Origin: Dactylellina haptotyla
Taxonomy: Eukaryota > Ascomycota > Orbiliomycetes > Orbiliales > Orbiliaceae
Reading direction: 5' to 3'
Assembly (NCBI GenBank): GCA_031310005.1
Contig: JAQJAX010000011.1
Coordinates: 62,001-126,000, forward strand
DNA length: 64,000 bases
This document shows positions 21,106-54,300 of this stretch, in pieces; position 1 is the stretch's first letter; every line of letters starts with the position of its first letter. Position numbers and translations under genes: made by a program. A model generated the notes under the pieces. The model worked only from the letters and a program-made list of their open reading frames with translations, did no database searches and was not told where the DNA came from.

Positions 21106-23235
21106 TTATCTTTTATTCATATAATTTATTCAATATTTTTCTTGTGTACGAATATTATTTATTATACTAGTTTTTAGTTCCTCATATTCTGATAAATTTA
21201 TTTCTCCATTTTTATATTTATCCTCTAATTTGTATAAAGCACGAAAATGTCTAACCATTTCTCTTTTATACGTATGTAATTTTCCATTGTATTTATCATT
21301 ATCAACATAAGCTCCAGACTCTAGAACCATTAATTTATTTCAATTTTTAATACTATCACCAAAAACAAGTTTAGCCATTTTTATAATTTTATCCTTATCT
21401 GGATCTTTTATAGTTTCAAATATAGAATTTTCTTCGAATACCCTATTTAATTTAATTGCCTCATAATTTTCCCTTTCTTGACCAGTGTATGCCGGGATTC
21501 TTTCTATATTTTTTTTAAGAACCATTTCTTTAGGTACATTTTTATGTGTATTAGATGAGTCAATAACAGGAAAAGGAGGCTGTTCTTTACTATATTGAAT
21601 AGCAGATCATACTCCATTATCACTATTTGTTGGTAAAAATACATAACCTCCCTTAAAAATTTTTTTTTGATTATTTTCTAGGGTTTTATCAGGATATCTA
21701 CCTTCTTTAAAATAATGTCAATTACCATCCCTATTATTAGGATCTAAAAGTGGACCAGAGAATTCAGGTTTTTCATTTACATAAGTACTAGCAAATACAT
21801 CTTTAGTATCAGAGCCTTTAGGAAAATAAGCATAACCACCAGGAAAATAATCTTTTAATTTTAATTTTTTATTAAAATAATATCCTTTTTTAAAATATTT
21901 CCAACTACCTTCTTGATTAGACTCTACAATATTAGTTTGTTGAGAGTCAAATAATACGTCTGAAGATCTAGAAGCATCTCTTTGGGTATTAGAATTTACT
22001 TCCTGATGAGAGTTTTGTTTATTTGTACCTAAATTATTTTGAGATGAAGATGATATAGTATTTTCACTTTTATCTAATTCGTCGTCTGTATCGAATATTA
22101 CATAACGTAATGATCGTTTAGATCTCGGTCTATTACGAGGTTCATAATTTTCTTCATTGGAAGATTCCTCCCCAGAATTTCCCATATAATTAATAAATAA
22201 TTTGGAATTTTTATTTAATTCTTTATTTCCATCAATACCTGTTAAACTTAATTTTTGATTAAAAATATAATTAATTATTTTTAATAAATTAAAAATAATA
22301 TATTCTATCATATTATAAATATTAGGAAATAAAAGATATAATGATAAATTAAATGGCTTAGACTCAATTATATGAATTATTTTGTAAATAAAATCATTAG
22401 AATAGGAAAAATATATTAATAAATAATTAAAATATGTGATTAATAAAGGAATAATTAAATTTTGTAAATAAAAAAAAATAATAACACTTAAAATTATTTT
22501 AAATATTATATATAAATATTTTAATAATATATCTTTAAAATTATTATTTAATAGTTTTTTAGTATTTTTATATGAATTTTTATTACTTAATGTACTATAC
22601 TTATAGCTTAGATTTGTTTTATATAAAAAATATCTGTTATTTAATATATTAGATGGTTTTATTAATGTATGATATGACTTTTTATTTGAAATTAAAGAAG
22701 GTTTAGTTATATATTTTAATCAGTTGCTTGAAACTGGGTATATTCCTTTATTAATTCCATTTTTTATATCATCTAAGGTTAAGTGTTTATTTGCTTTCAT
22801 CAATTCGGCCCTTTTACAAAAAGACTTTAAATATTCGCTTTTAGTTCCTAAATTAAGATAATTATTTAAAAACGGAATAATCTTATATAAATCAGCAAAT
22901 CTTGACATAAAATTAAGATTTAATATATTACTTTTGACTTTACTAATAATAATATTATAGTAATAACTAAGTTTTATACCTAAATTTATACTACTACCTA
23001 CATACTTACTATTATCAAGATTATTTATTCATAAATAAATAGCTGATTTATTTTTATTCTCTTTTATAATATCCACTTTTTGAATGCCAGCCTTAGCATA
23101 AATTTTAATAGGGTTTATAATACTTGAACTAATACTATAAGAATAGTAGGAAGTACAAGTTTTAACTTTTTGTTTTCCTCGCAAATGTATGATAACCTTT
23201 TTTATTAGACAATAAAGAAGGATTAATATTAGAAC
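21106..23235 (-). CDS. Unidentified long frame downstream of rps3, composite with HEG scraps
   Basis: Under table 4 this frame is open for 709 codons (first ATG at 22908, another at 22311) and ends in TAA at 21106. The upstream part holds a GIY-YIG-like start (SAIYLWINNLDNSKYVGSS) and a LAGLIDADG-type tail (KIIPFLNNYLNLGTKSEYLK ... NKHLTLDDI), both relics. Then come several hydrophobic stretches (about 22500-22200), an acidic, Ser/Asn-rich region (YMGNSGEESSNEENYE) and a tandem domain of about 60 residues. Repeat 1 begins SWKYFKKGYYFNKKLKLKDY and repeat 2 begins NWHYFKEGRYPDKTLENN; both contain FxGGYxxxP. The C-terminus is charged and helical (HTYKREMVRHFRALYKLEDK). I do not recognise the C-terminal 400 residues. 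Such an open length in this AT-rich DNA argues for a real gene. Confidence 0.6.
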
Positions 23236-25921
23236 TTATTTCTGTCTTTATTGCTACTTTACCTTTAATCATTATATTTTTTAATTCTTTAATTCTATTA
23301 AGACCTTCTAATCTTAAGTGTTTTTTTGTTTTAACTATTTCTGCTGCTTTGCAAAAATCTACAAAATCTAATGCTTTTATTCCAATTACATCGTGCATTT
23401 GTGGTTTGGAAATAGTACTATAACCATAATAGCTAGTTCAAGCCTTTACTCCAAATGACCCTGTTTTTGCAACACCACTTACAAAACTGTAATCTAAATT
23501 TGGACGTCAGTCACCTCTTATATTGGCAACCGAGATAAATTTATGTGAAGCATCAATATTTTTTAAACTTCCTTTGTAAGTCATTTTTTTTATAGCACGA
23601 GAAGCAACATTACGTCTAGTTAATCTCCCAGCAGCTATTAATCTAATTCCAGAAATAAATTTATATTTAATTCGACTTAATAGTTCCAAGTATTGATAAT
23701 AATTTTTTGATTTTAAAGAAGATAATTCACGTAATGTATTTACACCCATAATATTAAATATATTCAACTTATCTAATTTATATCTACTATAAAGTACTAA
23801 TTTAGCTTTAGTAAATATTTTTCTTTTAACTTTAAGAAGATTTTTCTTTTTAGTTACTAATTTTCTAGCTATATATTCTGCAAGCATATTACTATTTAAA
23901 TATATATATTTAAGTCGAATTAGATTAATTTCTAATTTTTTTTTAGAATACCTATTTAAATAATTAAGTAATCAAATTTTCAATTTATTAATTCTAGAAT
24001 CAAACTTATGTTTTTTAACAAAATATTTTGTTAAAAAAAGAAAAAATTCAAAATTTTTTTTTTTTATATAACCCATTATTATTTGGGTATTAGGATATAA
24101 TCTATCTCTTCCTATTTGAGTAGATATTCCTAATTTTTCTAAATATATTTTTTTTAAATTATATTTAACTAAATAATTAAAACTTATAAGCAGAGAAACT
24201 TTACTTATTTGTGTATTAATATATGAAAAAAATTTAGTTACAGAAATTATTATAGGATCATTTAAAGCCTCTTTAATTTCTTCAGTTTTATATGTTAATA
24301 TTTCATTTATATTATTAATTAATTCAAAACACATATTATGTTTATTAATAAATTCAATATATTCTTTTATTTCTTTAATTTTTTCATTATTTCATTCTGT
24401 AATAGATTTTATCCATTTTTCTTTATAAATTATTTTTTTAATTAAATCTTTATTATTAATAAATTCAATAAATTCTTTTGTTTCATTAATTATTTCATTA
24501 TCTCTTTTTATAATTGGTTCAAATTTTTTTTCTATTCTTTTAATTATTCTTTTAATTTTACTTTTATTTTTTTTTATATTATTAAAATTTTTTTTTATTA
24601 TAGTAAGAATATTATTAATTTTTTTTTCATTTCTTTCAATTAAATTTAAATCATCTTTTATTTTATTAATTATTTTAGTCATTTTTTCTTCTTTTTTTAA
24701 TTCAAAAGAATTTTTATTTTTTGTTAATCAATTTATTATTCTTATTATCATAATACTAAATATTACCCGATTATTTATATAGAATTTAGGATAATTCTTT
24801 ATTATAACATTAACTCATTTACTTATGATTAATTTTAATTTTAATTTATCTATATCTAATCGTTTTAATTTTAACTTATATCTTAACATAATAACTTTTA
24901 TAATTATAGATATTGAATTTATTATATCATTATAATATAATAAACTTTTTTTGAATCAATCTACTTTTAAAGTATCAAAATTTGTTTTAAAAAATTGTAA
25001 TTTATCTTTTTCTAAAATACCATCTAGTCAATAATTATTAATTTTAATTTTAAATAATAAATATTGAACTTCTCTCACATGATCCATTATTGATTTAGAA
25101 GTATTCTTATCTATATGTTTAAGTAAATAATCCATATTAAAATATATTAATTTTTTTTTTTTATATTTTCTTTTAAAATAATTACTTACATTATTTCCTT
25201 GCTCAGCAAAAAAATATAATGTTATTAAAATTTTAGAACTAGTATGTTTTAGGGTAGGAGAACTGATATAGATCTTACTTGTAATTAGACGTTTTTTAAG
25301 TTTATACATTTTTTTCTGAACAAACCCTGGAATAGCATAAAAATAGATTTTAATTCATTTTGTTAAAATTAAATGTAAATTTTTAACATCTCTCAATTCA
25401 AGCTTATCATAAGAATAAACAGATTGTGATCATTCTGTTACAGCAGCTGATTGATGTTTTGGTAATAATGATTTTTCATCTACTATACGATTATTAGAAG
25501 GAATATAATTATTTTTATTAGAATAAATTTCAAAAATTTTACTGTTAGAATTAGCTTTTGTAGAATAAGATTTTTTATCTATTTTTTGTAAAAAAGATAT
25601 TTTTTTAGTTTCAGTTATTTTAAATAAATTTAAGTTATTAGCATTTAATTCTAGATCTCTAACTCTAGTAAAATTAGATTTTTTATATTCAATTTTTTTT
25701 AAGTTTAAATCAGTTAAATAAGCTTTATTAGGTTTATATAAATCATTAAAATTACATAAAGTTAATTTATTATCGTTATAATCTAAATTTTTATTTTTTA
25801 AATAATAATTTGAAAAAAAATTTTTGTTTGAATTTTCAATATTGAAATTGCTAAAAGATAAGGTTGCAGCTTCAAATTGTTTATTATTTAAACTTTTAAC
25901 AAAGGAATTACTTATAATCAT
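23162..25921 (-). CDS. rps3: Ribosomal protein S3, enlarged, with a LAGLIDADG-derived tail
   Basis: Mitochondrial small-subunit protein S3 (uS3). The frame runs from ATG at 25921 to TAA at 23162, 919 residues with TGA as Trp, roughly twice the usual fungal size. The diagnostic C-terminal block is near 23460-23700: SGIRLIAAGRLTRRNVASRA, IKKMTYKGSLKNIDASHK, AKTGSFGVKAW. A very Lys/Ile/Asn-rich, probably coiled-coil insertion occupies about 24300-24700. After the normal end the frame runs into a LAGLIDADG C-terminal scrap (ALDFVDFCKAAEIVKTKKHL). HEG insertion at the rps3 3' end is known in other ascomycetes. rps3 usually sits inside an rnl intron; no rRNA is seen around this copy, so it appears free-standing. 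Confidence 0.9.
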
Positions 25922-26041
25922 TCCTTAATTAAAAATTGCTTTAGCTATTCTTTATTAAGAATATTTTTTATTACTAAAGACTTAGTCAAGTTAAACTTGA
26001 AATATCTCGAAATTTTAAATTTAAATATATTAAATTTTAAA

Positions 26042-26114
26042 TACATGTTGTATGGACTTGAACCTACACCTATATTAACAAAATTTAATATACTCTTCAT
26101 TAAGTTAAACATGT
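26042..26114 (-). tRNA. Degenerate tRNA-like sequence, possibly tRNA-Lys (UUU)
   Basis: Perfect 7-bp acceptor ACATGTT/AACATGT, a D arm ACTT/GAGT and a T loop TTCAAGT. The T stem has a bulge, and the anticodon arm (TATTA...TAATA) leaves an 8-nt loop in which UUU is the only sensible reading. It may be a divergent working tRNA or a pseudogene. Confidence 0.35.
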
Positions 26115-27179
26115 TAAAAATATAAATTCTGATTTAAATAAGCTGATTTTTGTTTTAATTTGAAGCTAACTAAAAAAAGCTAACCATAGGCTTATTATCT
26201 ATTACACTATCATATTTATTGATATAATTTATTAACTATTTACAATATATGATAAATAATTTTATTTAAATACCAAGATTCTTATCCTAAATAACTCTCC
26301 GAATATAAAAAATTATATCAAAAAGTATTTTACGGAAAATTAGCATCAGACTTTCCAATATATATAGCATAATAAATTTATATATAGCCAAAATATAAAT
26401 CCAGAAAAATATATTTAAAATATCTATTCTTATAAATAATATGTGCTTACATAATTTTTTATTCCATTAAATTATTAACCTTTTTACAATACTTTAAAGT
26501 AAACTTTTAAGTTAAATTTTTTAATATAATTGTGATTTTTATTTTTGCTAAACATTCAAATTAATATTTATTCAACTATTTCACCTACCCTGCCTGCTAT
26601 TAGGTACTTAAAAATATAATTTTTTATAAAAAACTTAATTATTAAAACGGCGCTCATACTCAGCGCGCCGTTACACGCGCACTGGATTTTTGATAAAAAT
26701 ATAAAATATGATTTTTTTTTTTATTAATGTTTTATATAATGTATTAATAGTTAAATTTTATTTTATTACATTCTTATTCATTATAATATAATTCACTTAT
26801 AATATTATAATTTTAAATTTTGTATTACTCAATCCATAAATTATAGTAAAGTATTTAAAAAAGATTATTTTATAAATTATTATTAAATTTTAAGATTGTT
26901 TTATAATTAATTTATATGAAAGTTTGCTAATAATGAATATTATTATACAATATATTTAAATTTTTTATATATTTAAATAATTGAAATAATAATATTTAAT
27001 TATATTAAAGTATATATAATAACCTATAATAATTTATTCTAGCTAATAAGGCAAGAATATATTAAAATAAATTAAATATTAAAAACATATTAAATTAAGT
27101 GTAATCGGCCACCCTTAGTTAACACTTAGCCACAACCTGCTTTATAATTTGTCGATTTTTTATTGTTATATAATAATTT
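26115..27179. other. Intergenic spacer, no gene recognised
   Basis: Very AT-rich. One GC-rich palindromic element lies near 26648-26690 (acggcgct...agcgcgccgt). Nothing else was supported. Confidence 0.55.
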
Positions 27180-27251
27180 ATCACGTTATTTGATTTGAAC
27201 AAATAACCATCTCATTCGTAATAAGACGCTCTACCTTTGAGCTAAACGTGA
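27180..27251 (-). tRNA. trnR(acg): tRNA-Arg (anticodon ACG)
   Basis: Cloverleaf: acceptor TCACGTT/AACGTGA, D arm GCTC/GAGC, anticodon stem TCTTA/TGAGA with loop TTACGAA, and T arm ATTTG/CAAAT. It is a paralogue of trnR(ucg) at 9946-10017. Confidence 0.9.
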
Positions 27252-28862
27252 TTTAAAAAGTAATCTATCGTCGATAGCTTATTTATAGCGAATTTAAGCA
27301 TCCCGATCATTATAAATATAATTACCTTTAAATTCTACCACCTAACAACTTAAGATATTAATATTTTCAGTATTTTGCGTACAAATTACACTAATAAAAA
27401 TAAACTTAAACACCTAAAATATCTAAATGTATAAATTGGGCTTTAATTTTTACCATTAATTTTTAATTATAAATATTAATTATAAATAAATTTAAAAATT
27501 AGATGTTTTTAAATTTTTAAAATTGATGTTAATTACACGTTTTATATTTTTATAATTTTTTTATAATATTTTTATAAACTAAAATATCTAATAATATAAT
27601 AATCATTTCATATTAAAAATAAATTTTTATTATTAAGAATTAAAATTAATAAAAATTTTTTATATTATTAAAATTTATATATAAGACATATTTAATTCTT
27701 AACATATTATTTAAATAAAAATAAGCGTAATACAAACACCTTAAGTAATAACTAAATATAATTTTTACACACAAATATTTTTATTAAAAACTATAATAAT
27801 ATAACAAGGGAGGGGATTTAAAATAAATAAATAAAAATATAAATATTCTTATATATATAAATTAGTTTTTAATAGACTTTTCCAAATAACTTTTTTATTC
27901 ACCTACATTATTATTTAAATTTTAATTTATATTATACTTAACTTTCAATTTATGAATGATAAAGTTATTTTATCATTTGAAATACAACCATTAATTTAGA
28001 GTGTCGTCCATTATTTATTATAAAGGACGACACTCAAAAATATACCACGTTTATAATATATTAAGGACGAGAAATTTATATATTATTATTTTAAAAATTA
28101 TTATATTGATATAGGATAGTATTATTAATTTCTACCGTTTTACAATACTAAAACATCGCGTACGTATTACGTATATAAATTTAAAATTTATTAATATTAT
28201 CTAATAACTATCTTCTAATTTTTAGGAAAATTTTTTTTTAAATTGCGCTATCTGCAATTATTCAGACACTAAGTGCCTGAATATATCTGAATAATAAAAT
28301 TTTTAATATTTTTATAGTATTAAAAATAACTTTTTTATAAAAGTTTGTTTTATTTATTATAATAATTAAAATAGTAGACCCTACACTATATTATTACTTT
28401 CTAATTATTAATATATTAAATAGCAGCTTAATTTTATGAATATTTTTTTATAATTAAACGTACCCGATAACACTACCTAAATTAAACTTTATTTTAATAT
28501 AGGTTTAAGAATAATTTAAATACTATATTTAATATGATCTTCTCTTGGTTATATTCATAGATAGTTTTTATTATAAAAATAAAATTTTTTATATTATTTT
28601 TTTTAGATAATATTTTATTAAATTATACAATATCAAATAGTTATTTTTTATAAAGATTAAGTTAAATTAATTTTAAGTCTTTAAGCAAAAAGCTAGAAAT
28701 AAGTAAAAAACTTAATAAGTTTATTTGTAAAAAAATATTAATAATTAATAACAAAAATAATAAATATAACTATTGAAAAAATAAAACAACAACGAAGGTT
28801 GAATAAATTACTTTTATAATCACGGATATTTATATATATAACTACCAAAAATACTTTGTTAA
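27252..28862. other. cox1 3' flank and intergenic region with hairpins
   Basis: No gene seen. A perfect 11-bp stem GAGTGTCGTCC/GGACGACACTC lies at 27999-28035, and a second hairpin (ttcagacac/gtgcctgaa) lies near 28259-28280. A short motif shared with other spacers (acaacaacgaaggttgaata) lies at 28784-28808, about 55 nt past the cox1 stop. Confidence 0.6.
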
Positions 28863-48438
<19,576 letters not shown>

Positions 48439-48534
48439 TTAAACGCCACTGTTATACAATTTAAATGAATAACTCAATTATATTTTATAAAAAGTTTTAT
48501 TTAATATAAGTTTATATGTTTAATTTATTTTACA

Positions 48535-48604
48535 AGGGGCAAGGTGGAATCGAACCACAATTAATGATTTGCAATCAAATAACAGTCCTTCTGTAACATA
48601 CCCC
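48535..48604 (-). tRNA. trnC(gca): tRNA-Cys (anticodon GCA)
   Basis: Acceptor GGGGTAT/TTGCCCC (last pair imperfect), T arm TGTGG/CCACC, anticodon loop TTGCAAA. The anticodon stem is weak (outer pairs U-U). It lies about 140 nt upstream of cox1. Confidence 0.85.
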
Positions 48605-48697
48605 AAAGAAGATTTTAATGCTAAATTAATATATATTAATCAGCTTACTTTATAGTATTATATTATTTTCCAAAGTTAATATAATTTTATGTATTTT

Positions 48698-48768
48698 AGT
48701 CCCCAAGATGACTCGAACATCTATCAAAATATTAACAGTATTCTGCTCTACCGTTGAGCTATGGCGAC
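48698..48768 (-). tRNA. trnN(guu): tRNA-Asn (anticodon GUU)
   Basis: Acceptor GTCGCCA/TGGGGAC (one G-G), D arm GCTC/GAGC, anticodon stem GAATA/TATTT with loop CTGTTAA, T arm AGATG/CATCT. Confidence 0.88.
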
Positions 48769-48847
48769 TTTGTTAACTAATTAAACTAGTAATATAACTC
48801 TATAAAATAAAAAAAATTTTAAATTATTTAAATTTTTAATATAATAT

Positions 48848-48920
48848 TAAGGAATAAAAGAATCGAACTTTTGACAATTTGTGTGTAAAACAAATGCTCT
48901 ACCAACTGAGCTAATCCCTT
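48848..48920 (-). tRNA. trnV(uac): tRNA-Val (anticodon UAC)
   Basis: Acceptor AAGGGAT/ATTCCTT, D arm GCTC/GAGC, anticodon stem TTTGT/ACAAA with loop TTTACAC, T arm AAAAG TTCGATT CTTTT. Confidence 0.9.
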
Positions 48921-51362
48921 ATTAATTTTTTTTATGAAATTTAATTTAATTCTTCTAAATACAATATATTATTATACCAAAAAAATTTTTTAGCCCGCGG
49001 TCAATAGTATAAATAATCAGCCAGCTATGAATTAAAATTAATAAAATTTAAAATACTTTAAAAGTTTAATTTTTTTTATTATTTCATAGCTATATTTATC
49101 TATGAAATAATTTTAATAAACCTATCTTAAATTTATATATTATTTACTTAAACGATTATTAGCAAAATATTCAATAATTTAATTTTATAGAACAAATATA
49201 TACAATTATTGCTATTTTTATTTTATTTAAATATTTTATTTTATACGTTAAAATATTAATTAATAATAACGCACATTTTATAAAAAAATTTTTTTAGTAT
49301 TTTTATAACTTATTAAGTTTTTATTAATATATAATATCTACCGAATATTTATTATATATTTATCCTCCCTTTTTATTCACTATATTTTTTTATTTTATAT
49401 TAGTACAAATTTTATTAGCAATTTTTATTATTTTATTTCTATTTTTATTATTTATATAAATCTTTTTAAATTATATAAATTAATCACCTAAAATAAATAT
49501 ATAAGTAATAAAATAAAAATTTACTATTAACAAAAAAAACTACACGCTTATAATATACAAAAAATTAATTTTTCGTATAATCATATTGTTATTTTCTACT
49601 TTAACCATACTTTTTATAAAAAATCTAAATTATATAAATTTGTTCGTTAAACAAAAAATAATAAACGAACAAAATATAAACTTTAATGAATTAAAAATAA
49701 ATATGAAAATATTAAAAAATTCAATACTATTAAAAAAATAATTTTATGCTGTAAAAATTTTTATTTATTACATTATTTAGAATGAAACCCTAAAATATAA
49801 ACAAAAAAAATAGAAAAGAGTAATCTGAAGTTATTAACACAAAAATACAAAAAATAAGAACACTTTTTTGATTACAATAAATTATAAGATACACTAAAAT
49901 AAATTTTCTTAAACTTACACTACACGAAAGATATCGATACACCCACATAATAGGCGTAATAACATTAAAACATAATTATCAGTTTTAGACAAATATTTTA
50001 AATTCTTATTCTAATTAATTATAAAAAATCAATTGTTTTATGACAAAATAAAATTTAAATTTATAACTCAATACCTTTTATTTTTAAATAGGTTTTATGT
50101 TTCAGTAAAATAATAATTATTAATAGGTGTACTCTGCCTTCACATAAAGACTAAAATAAATAATTCCTGAATAAATATAAAAAATAAAAGTCAATTTACT
50201 AAATTAAAAATTATTTAATTAAAAAACTATCTAAATTTAATTATAAAAATATAGGACCAAATAAGTAAAAGTCCGCCCCTCCTAGATTATTATATTACTA
50301 ATATTAGCCTTCAAATACAAGTTTATATATTTTTAATTTTAACGCGACGCGTTAATATATTAACGCGCCGCTCTTAAACACTTTGCGCAAATGTGATATA
50401 ATTTTTTTAATTTTTACGATAAAAAATTTTTTGTATATACCAGCCTATCTATTAGCAATAAAGTAAACTAAAATATAAAAATTAATTATTTTATATAATT
50501 CCACCTATAAAACTGAAAATTACTAATGTTAGTGATAACCTATCAGAAGCAAAAAAAATTTATATTAAACACCTTAAAATTTTATAAATAAAATTAAAAT
50601 AATTAAAAATTAAATTTGTTTAAAATTCTTAAAAATAAAATTTATCCACTTTAAAAATTTTTAAGTGCAAAAATTCCAAAACAATCCTTACTTTATAACG
50701 CAATAGGCGCTATTCTTAATAACACTAAGCACCACTTTATTATAGATAAATAAAAATTTTTAAAATTTAACATTTCCTTTAAAAGGTAAAATATCGTATT
50801 TAACAATTATATATTATATATTCATACTATATACCATATTATAAATTTATATATAAAAAATTTTTAAGAATAAATTATTATAAGAAGTAGTTTCTTAAAA
50901 ATAATTAAACTTATTCAGTTATAATTTAATTTTTAAAAAAAGAAACGACAACAATAGATAGAATAAAAAGTAAAAAAAAATAAAACCGTATTCCTTCACT
51001 TATACCTATACTAAAACCTGTATACACCAAAACTATTATGTAACATCGCCTTAACGAAATTAAAATAATTTATTTACTTTTTAAAGGAACAACAACAATA
51101 GGTCGAATAAAAAAAAATAAAAACATATATTTTAAAATATATGTTATTAATAAATTAGTCTAATAAATTTTATTAAATGAATTAATATTATTACAAATAA
51201 ACTTTTAATAATATTTATATAAATAAAATTAATTATTAATTATTATAAATAATCCTTATACCACAGCCCATATTAAGCGTATAATAATAGGCGACTGCCC
51301 ATACAACAGCCAATATATAAAATAATCATTATTTTTTTATAAGTTTATAAAAATATAAAAAA
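48921..51362. other. Long intergenic region between trnV and nad1
   Basis: No gene seen in about 2.4 kb of very AT-rich DNA. It holds a GC-rich palindromic element near 50342-50375 (acgcgttaatatattaacgc) and two copies of a short motif shared with other spacers (near 50942-50968 and 51087-51112, acaacaata...gaataaaa). Confidence 0.6.
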
Positions 51363-54300
51363 TTAAAAACTCACAGCTAGCGAATCAAAAGAATATAAAA
51401 TACATGGTATTAAAAAAATAAAAGCAAATAAGATAGGTAAAAGGACTGTTCAGCAAAACTGCATTAATTGATCGTAACGAATACGAGGCATTGAGGCCCT
51501 CGCTCATATAAAACAGAACACAATAAAACAAGCTTTTACCCCTAAAGTTAAACCACCTATTAAACCAGAAATTACAGGATTATTCTCTAATATATTAGAA
51601 AAGTGTTCCTTAATAAATAACATACTATTTAATTTATTAAATAAAATTCATATTCAATCATTTATAAAGTTAAATAAAAAAAAAGGAAAATTATAACCTC
51701 CTAAAAATAATACAGATGTCAAAATAGACATAAGAAGAATTGAACCATATTCTGCCAAAAAGAAAGAAACGAAAGGTACAGAAGAGTGCTCAGTAAAAAA
51801 ACCAGAAACTAACTCAGATTCAGCTTCTGCAAGATCCATAGGCGCTCGGTTGGTCTCAGCTAAAGCTCCTATAAAAAATATTATAAATATAGGAATCATA
51901 GGTATTACATATCAAGTATGTATTTGATCTTCAATAATTACAGTTAAATTTAAACTTCCAGTAAAAAGTATTATTAATAAAATAGCTGAGCTTAATATTA
52001 ATTCATAACTAATTAATTGTGCTGTACTACGAAGAGACCCTAAGAAAGCATATTTTGAATTAGCAGATCATCCAGCCAAAAGAATACCGTAAGTCGCCAC
52101 AGAAGATACGGCCAAGAGATATAATATTCCCAAACTAAAATCAAATACCGCTAAACCAGGACCGAACAAAAATTAAATTTAATAAATTATAAATTATTAC
52201 TTCTCCCCTATTCATACCCTTTTGAATTTATTTTATTTTAATGGCACCTTCTTCTAACTTATGTTCTTTTTTTTTTTTTTACCATTTCCGAAACTAAATA
52301 TCAATCTTTGAAATCTAAAGATTTAACACCTAATACCGGATTATTTATGAAAAAAGGTATTATTATTTCAGTAATTTCAGAAAATTTAGTAACTTTAAAT
52401 TCTATTACATTTTCTTTTTTTCTTAAATAACAATACCCACAATTAAAATATTCTTTAATTGCAATTAATAATTCCTCATCTTTTTTATGTTGAGTAATTT
52501 TAAACAATAGAGCTTTAAAAATACCATTATCTAAGAGAACACAGAAATTACCTTCACCTGAAGTAAAGCCAACTATTCATTATGGATGTGGAATTACACA
52601 GGTTTCTCTTAAAGGACGAGGTACTGGAATAGTTTCGGGGAACATAAAATGTAATTCTTTTGATAAACCGTAATTTAAAGTTGCTCTTATATTAACAATC
52701 TTTTGTAAACCTTCTAAAGTCAAATGCTCTTTCAATTGCATAATAGATAAAATTTGTTTAAATAATAAATAATCTCCTTTTTTTCAAGAAATTAAAGGAT
52801 ATTTATCAAAAAATTTAATTAATTCTACTAATTCATTTAATTTTCTGACTCTAAAGGCACAAGATGATTGATTGCTTATAATAATTCCTATACCATTTAA
52901 ACTATGTTGAATTCTTAATAAAACCGGATAATCTTTTACATGAAGCTTAATTTGGAAATTTAATTGAATTTCTCAACCTAATTTATAACTGGAACTTTTT
53001 ATTATACTACAAGAAAAACAACCTTCTGCATCAGTAAACCCTGTAATAAATCAAGGGTTAATTTGTAACTCCTAAATTTTATTTTTATTATTACATGATG
53101 TAGTATAATTACGGCGAGTATTAATGTTAAAAGAATTAAAACCATTTAATGGTGAATCGTAGTAATTTTTATTCTACAAATTTTAACGGTAAATTTATTT
53201 ACTATTTAGAATAAATCTTAAATAAATTAAAAAAATCTTTAAATTATCTACAGCCGTTTACTCGTTGCTCTTTTACAAATACATAACTATCTGATTTAAA
53301 TCCACAATTATCCATTTATCAGTTGGCTATATAGAAAATACTAAACCTGAATATCTTATTTGTTATTACCATACATGAGTAATTAATTCATCCACATAAA
53401 TATTTTTCAAATTTAACTTGGTAAATAAGCTTTAGGAATTACTTAGAATTTGACTATATTACCCTACAGTTTTAAGGTATCACAGCGTAACCAAGAAGAG
53501 AGAAAATTAAAGTTATTACTATAGTAATTAAATTTATTATACAAACAAATATAATTTAAAATTAATTTATTGTATTTTTTTATTCATATTTGATTTGATC
53601 TTACAAATTAAATCAAATCCTTCAGGTGTTAAGTATGACTTATTTTTCATTAATTCGGCTATTTTTTTGAAATATTCGAAATCTTAAATTTTTACTCCGA
53701 TTATATTATATTTATCAAAAAATGGTATAATTTTCTCTGTATTATATAAAAATTGTTTTATATTAAAATTTACATGGTTATAACTCGAAGGTTCAGTACA
53801 ATAACTGTAATTAAAATATTCTATCAAACTATTCATTAATTCAATATCACAAGAATGTTAAACAAGTTGAAAATTTAAGTATACTCAAAAACCTAATTTA
53901 TTACTAAATGTTTTAGTTAATGTTATCATGAAATTACCTTCTCCCTAAGTAAAACCAGTTAACCCAATATGGATACAATATTTTTTGGTTTTTAATTAAA
54001 GGTCTTTTAATTGCAACAATATTTGGGAAAGTTGCTTTCAATGTTTCCGATAAACCTCAATTCATAGTTGCTTTAATCTCAATTTTTTTATATAAACCTT
54101 CAAGTGTTAAATGTTCTTTACGATTTATTAAACTACTTTAAATAAAATCCGCTTTTTTTAAGTTATTAGAGAATAATTTAAAATATAGAATTATTATTTT
54201 AATTAAATCTTATAGAGAGGTAACACAATATTGTAAAATGTCTTTACTTTCTGGTAATATAGTACCTACTTCTTCAAAATAAGATTTTATATAATTTAAA

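Noticed and set aside
26120-26220. Possible class II tRNA (Ser or Tyr type)
   Set aside because: There is a repeated agctaac and a GTGTAATAGATAA D-arm-like part, but no acceptor stem or acceptable T arm could be formed.
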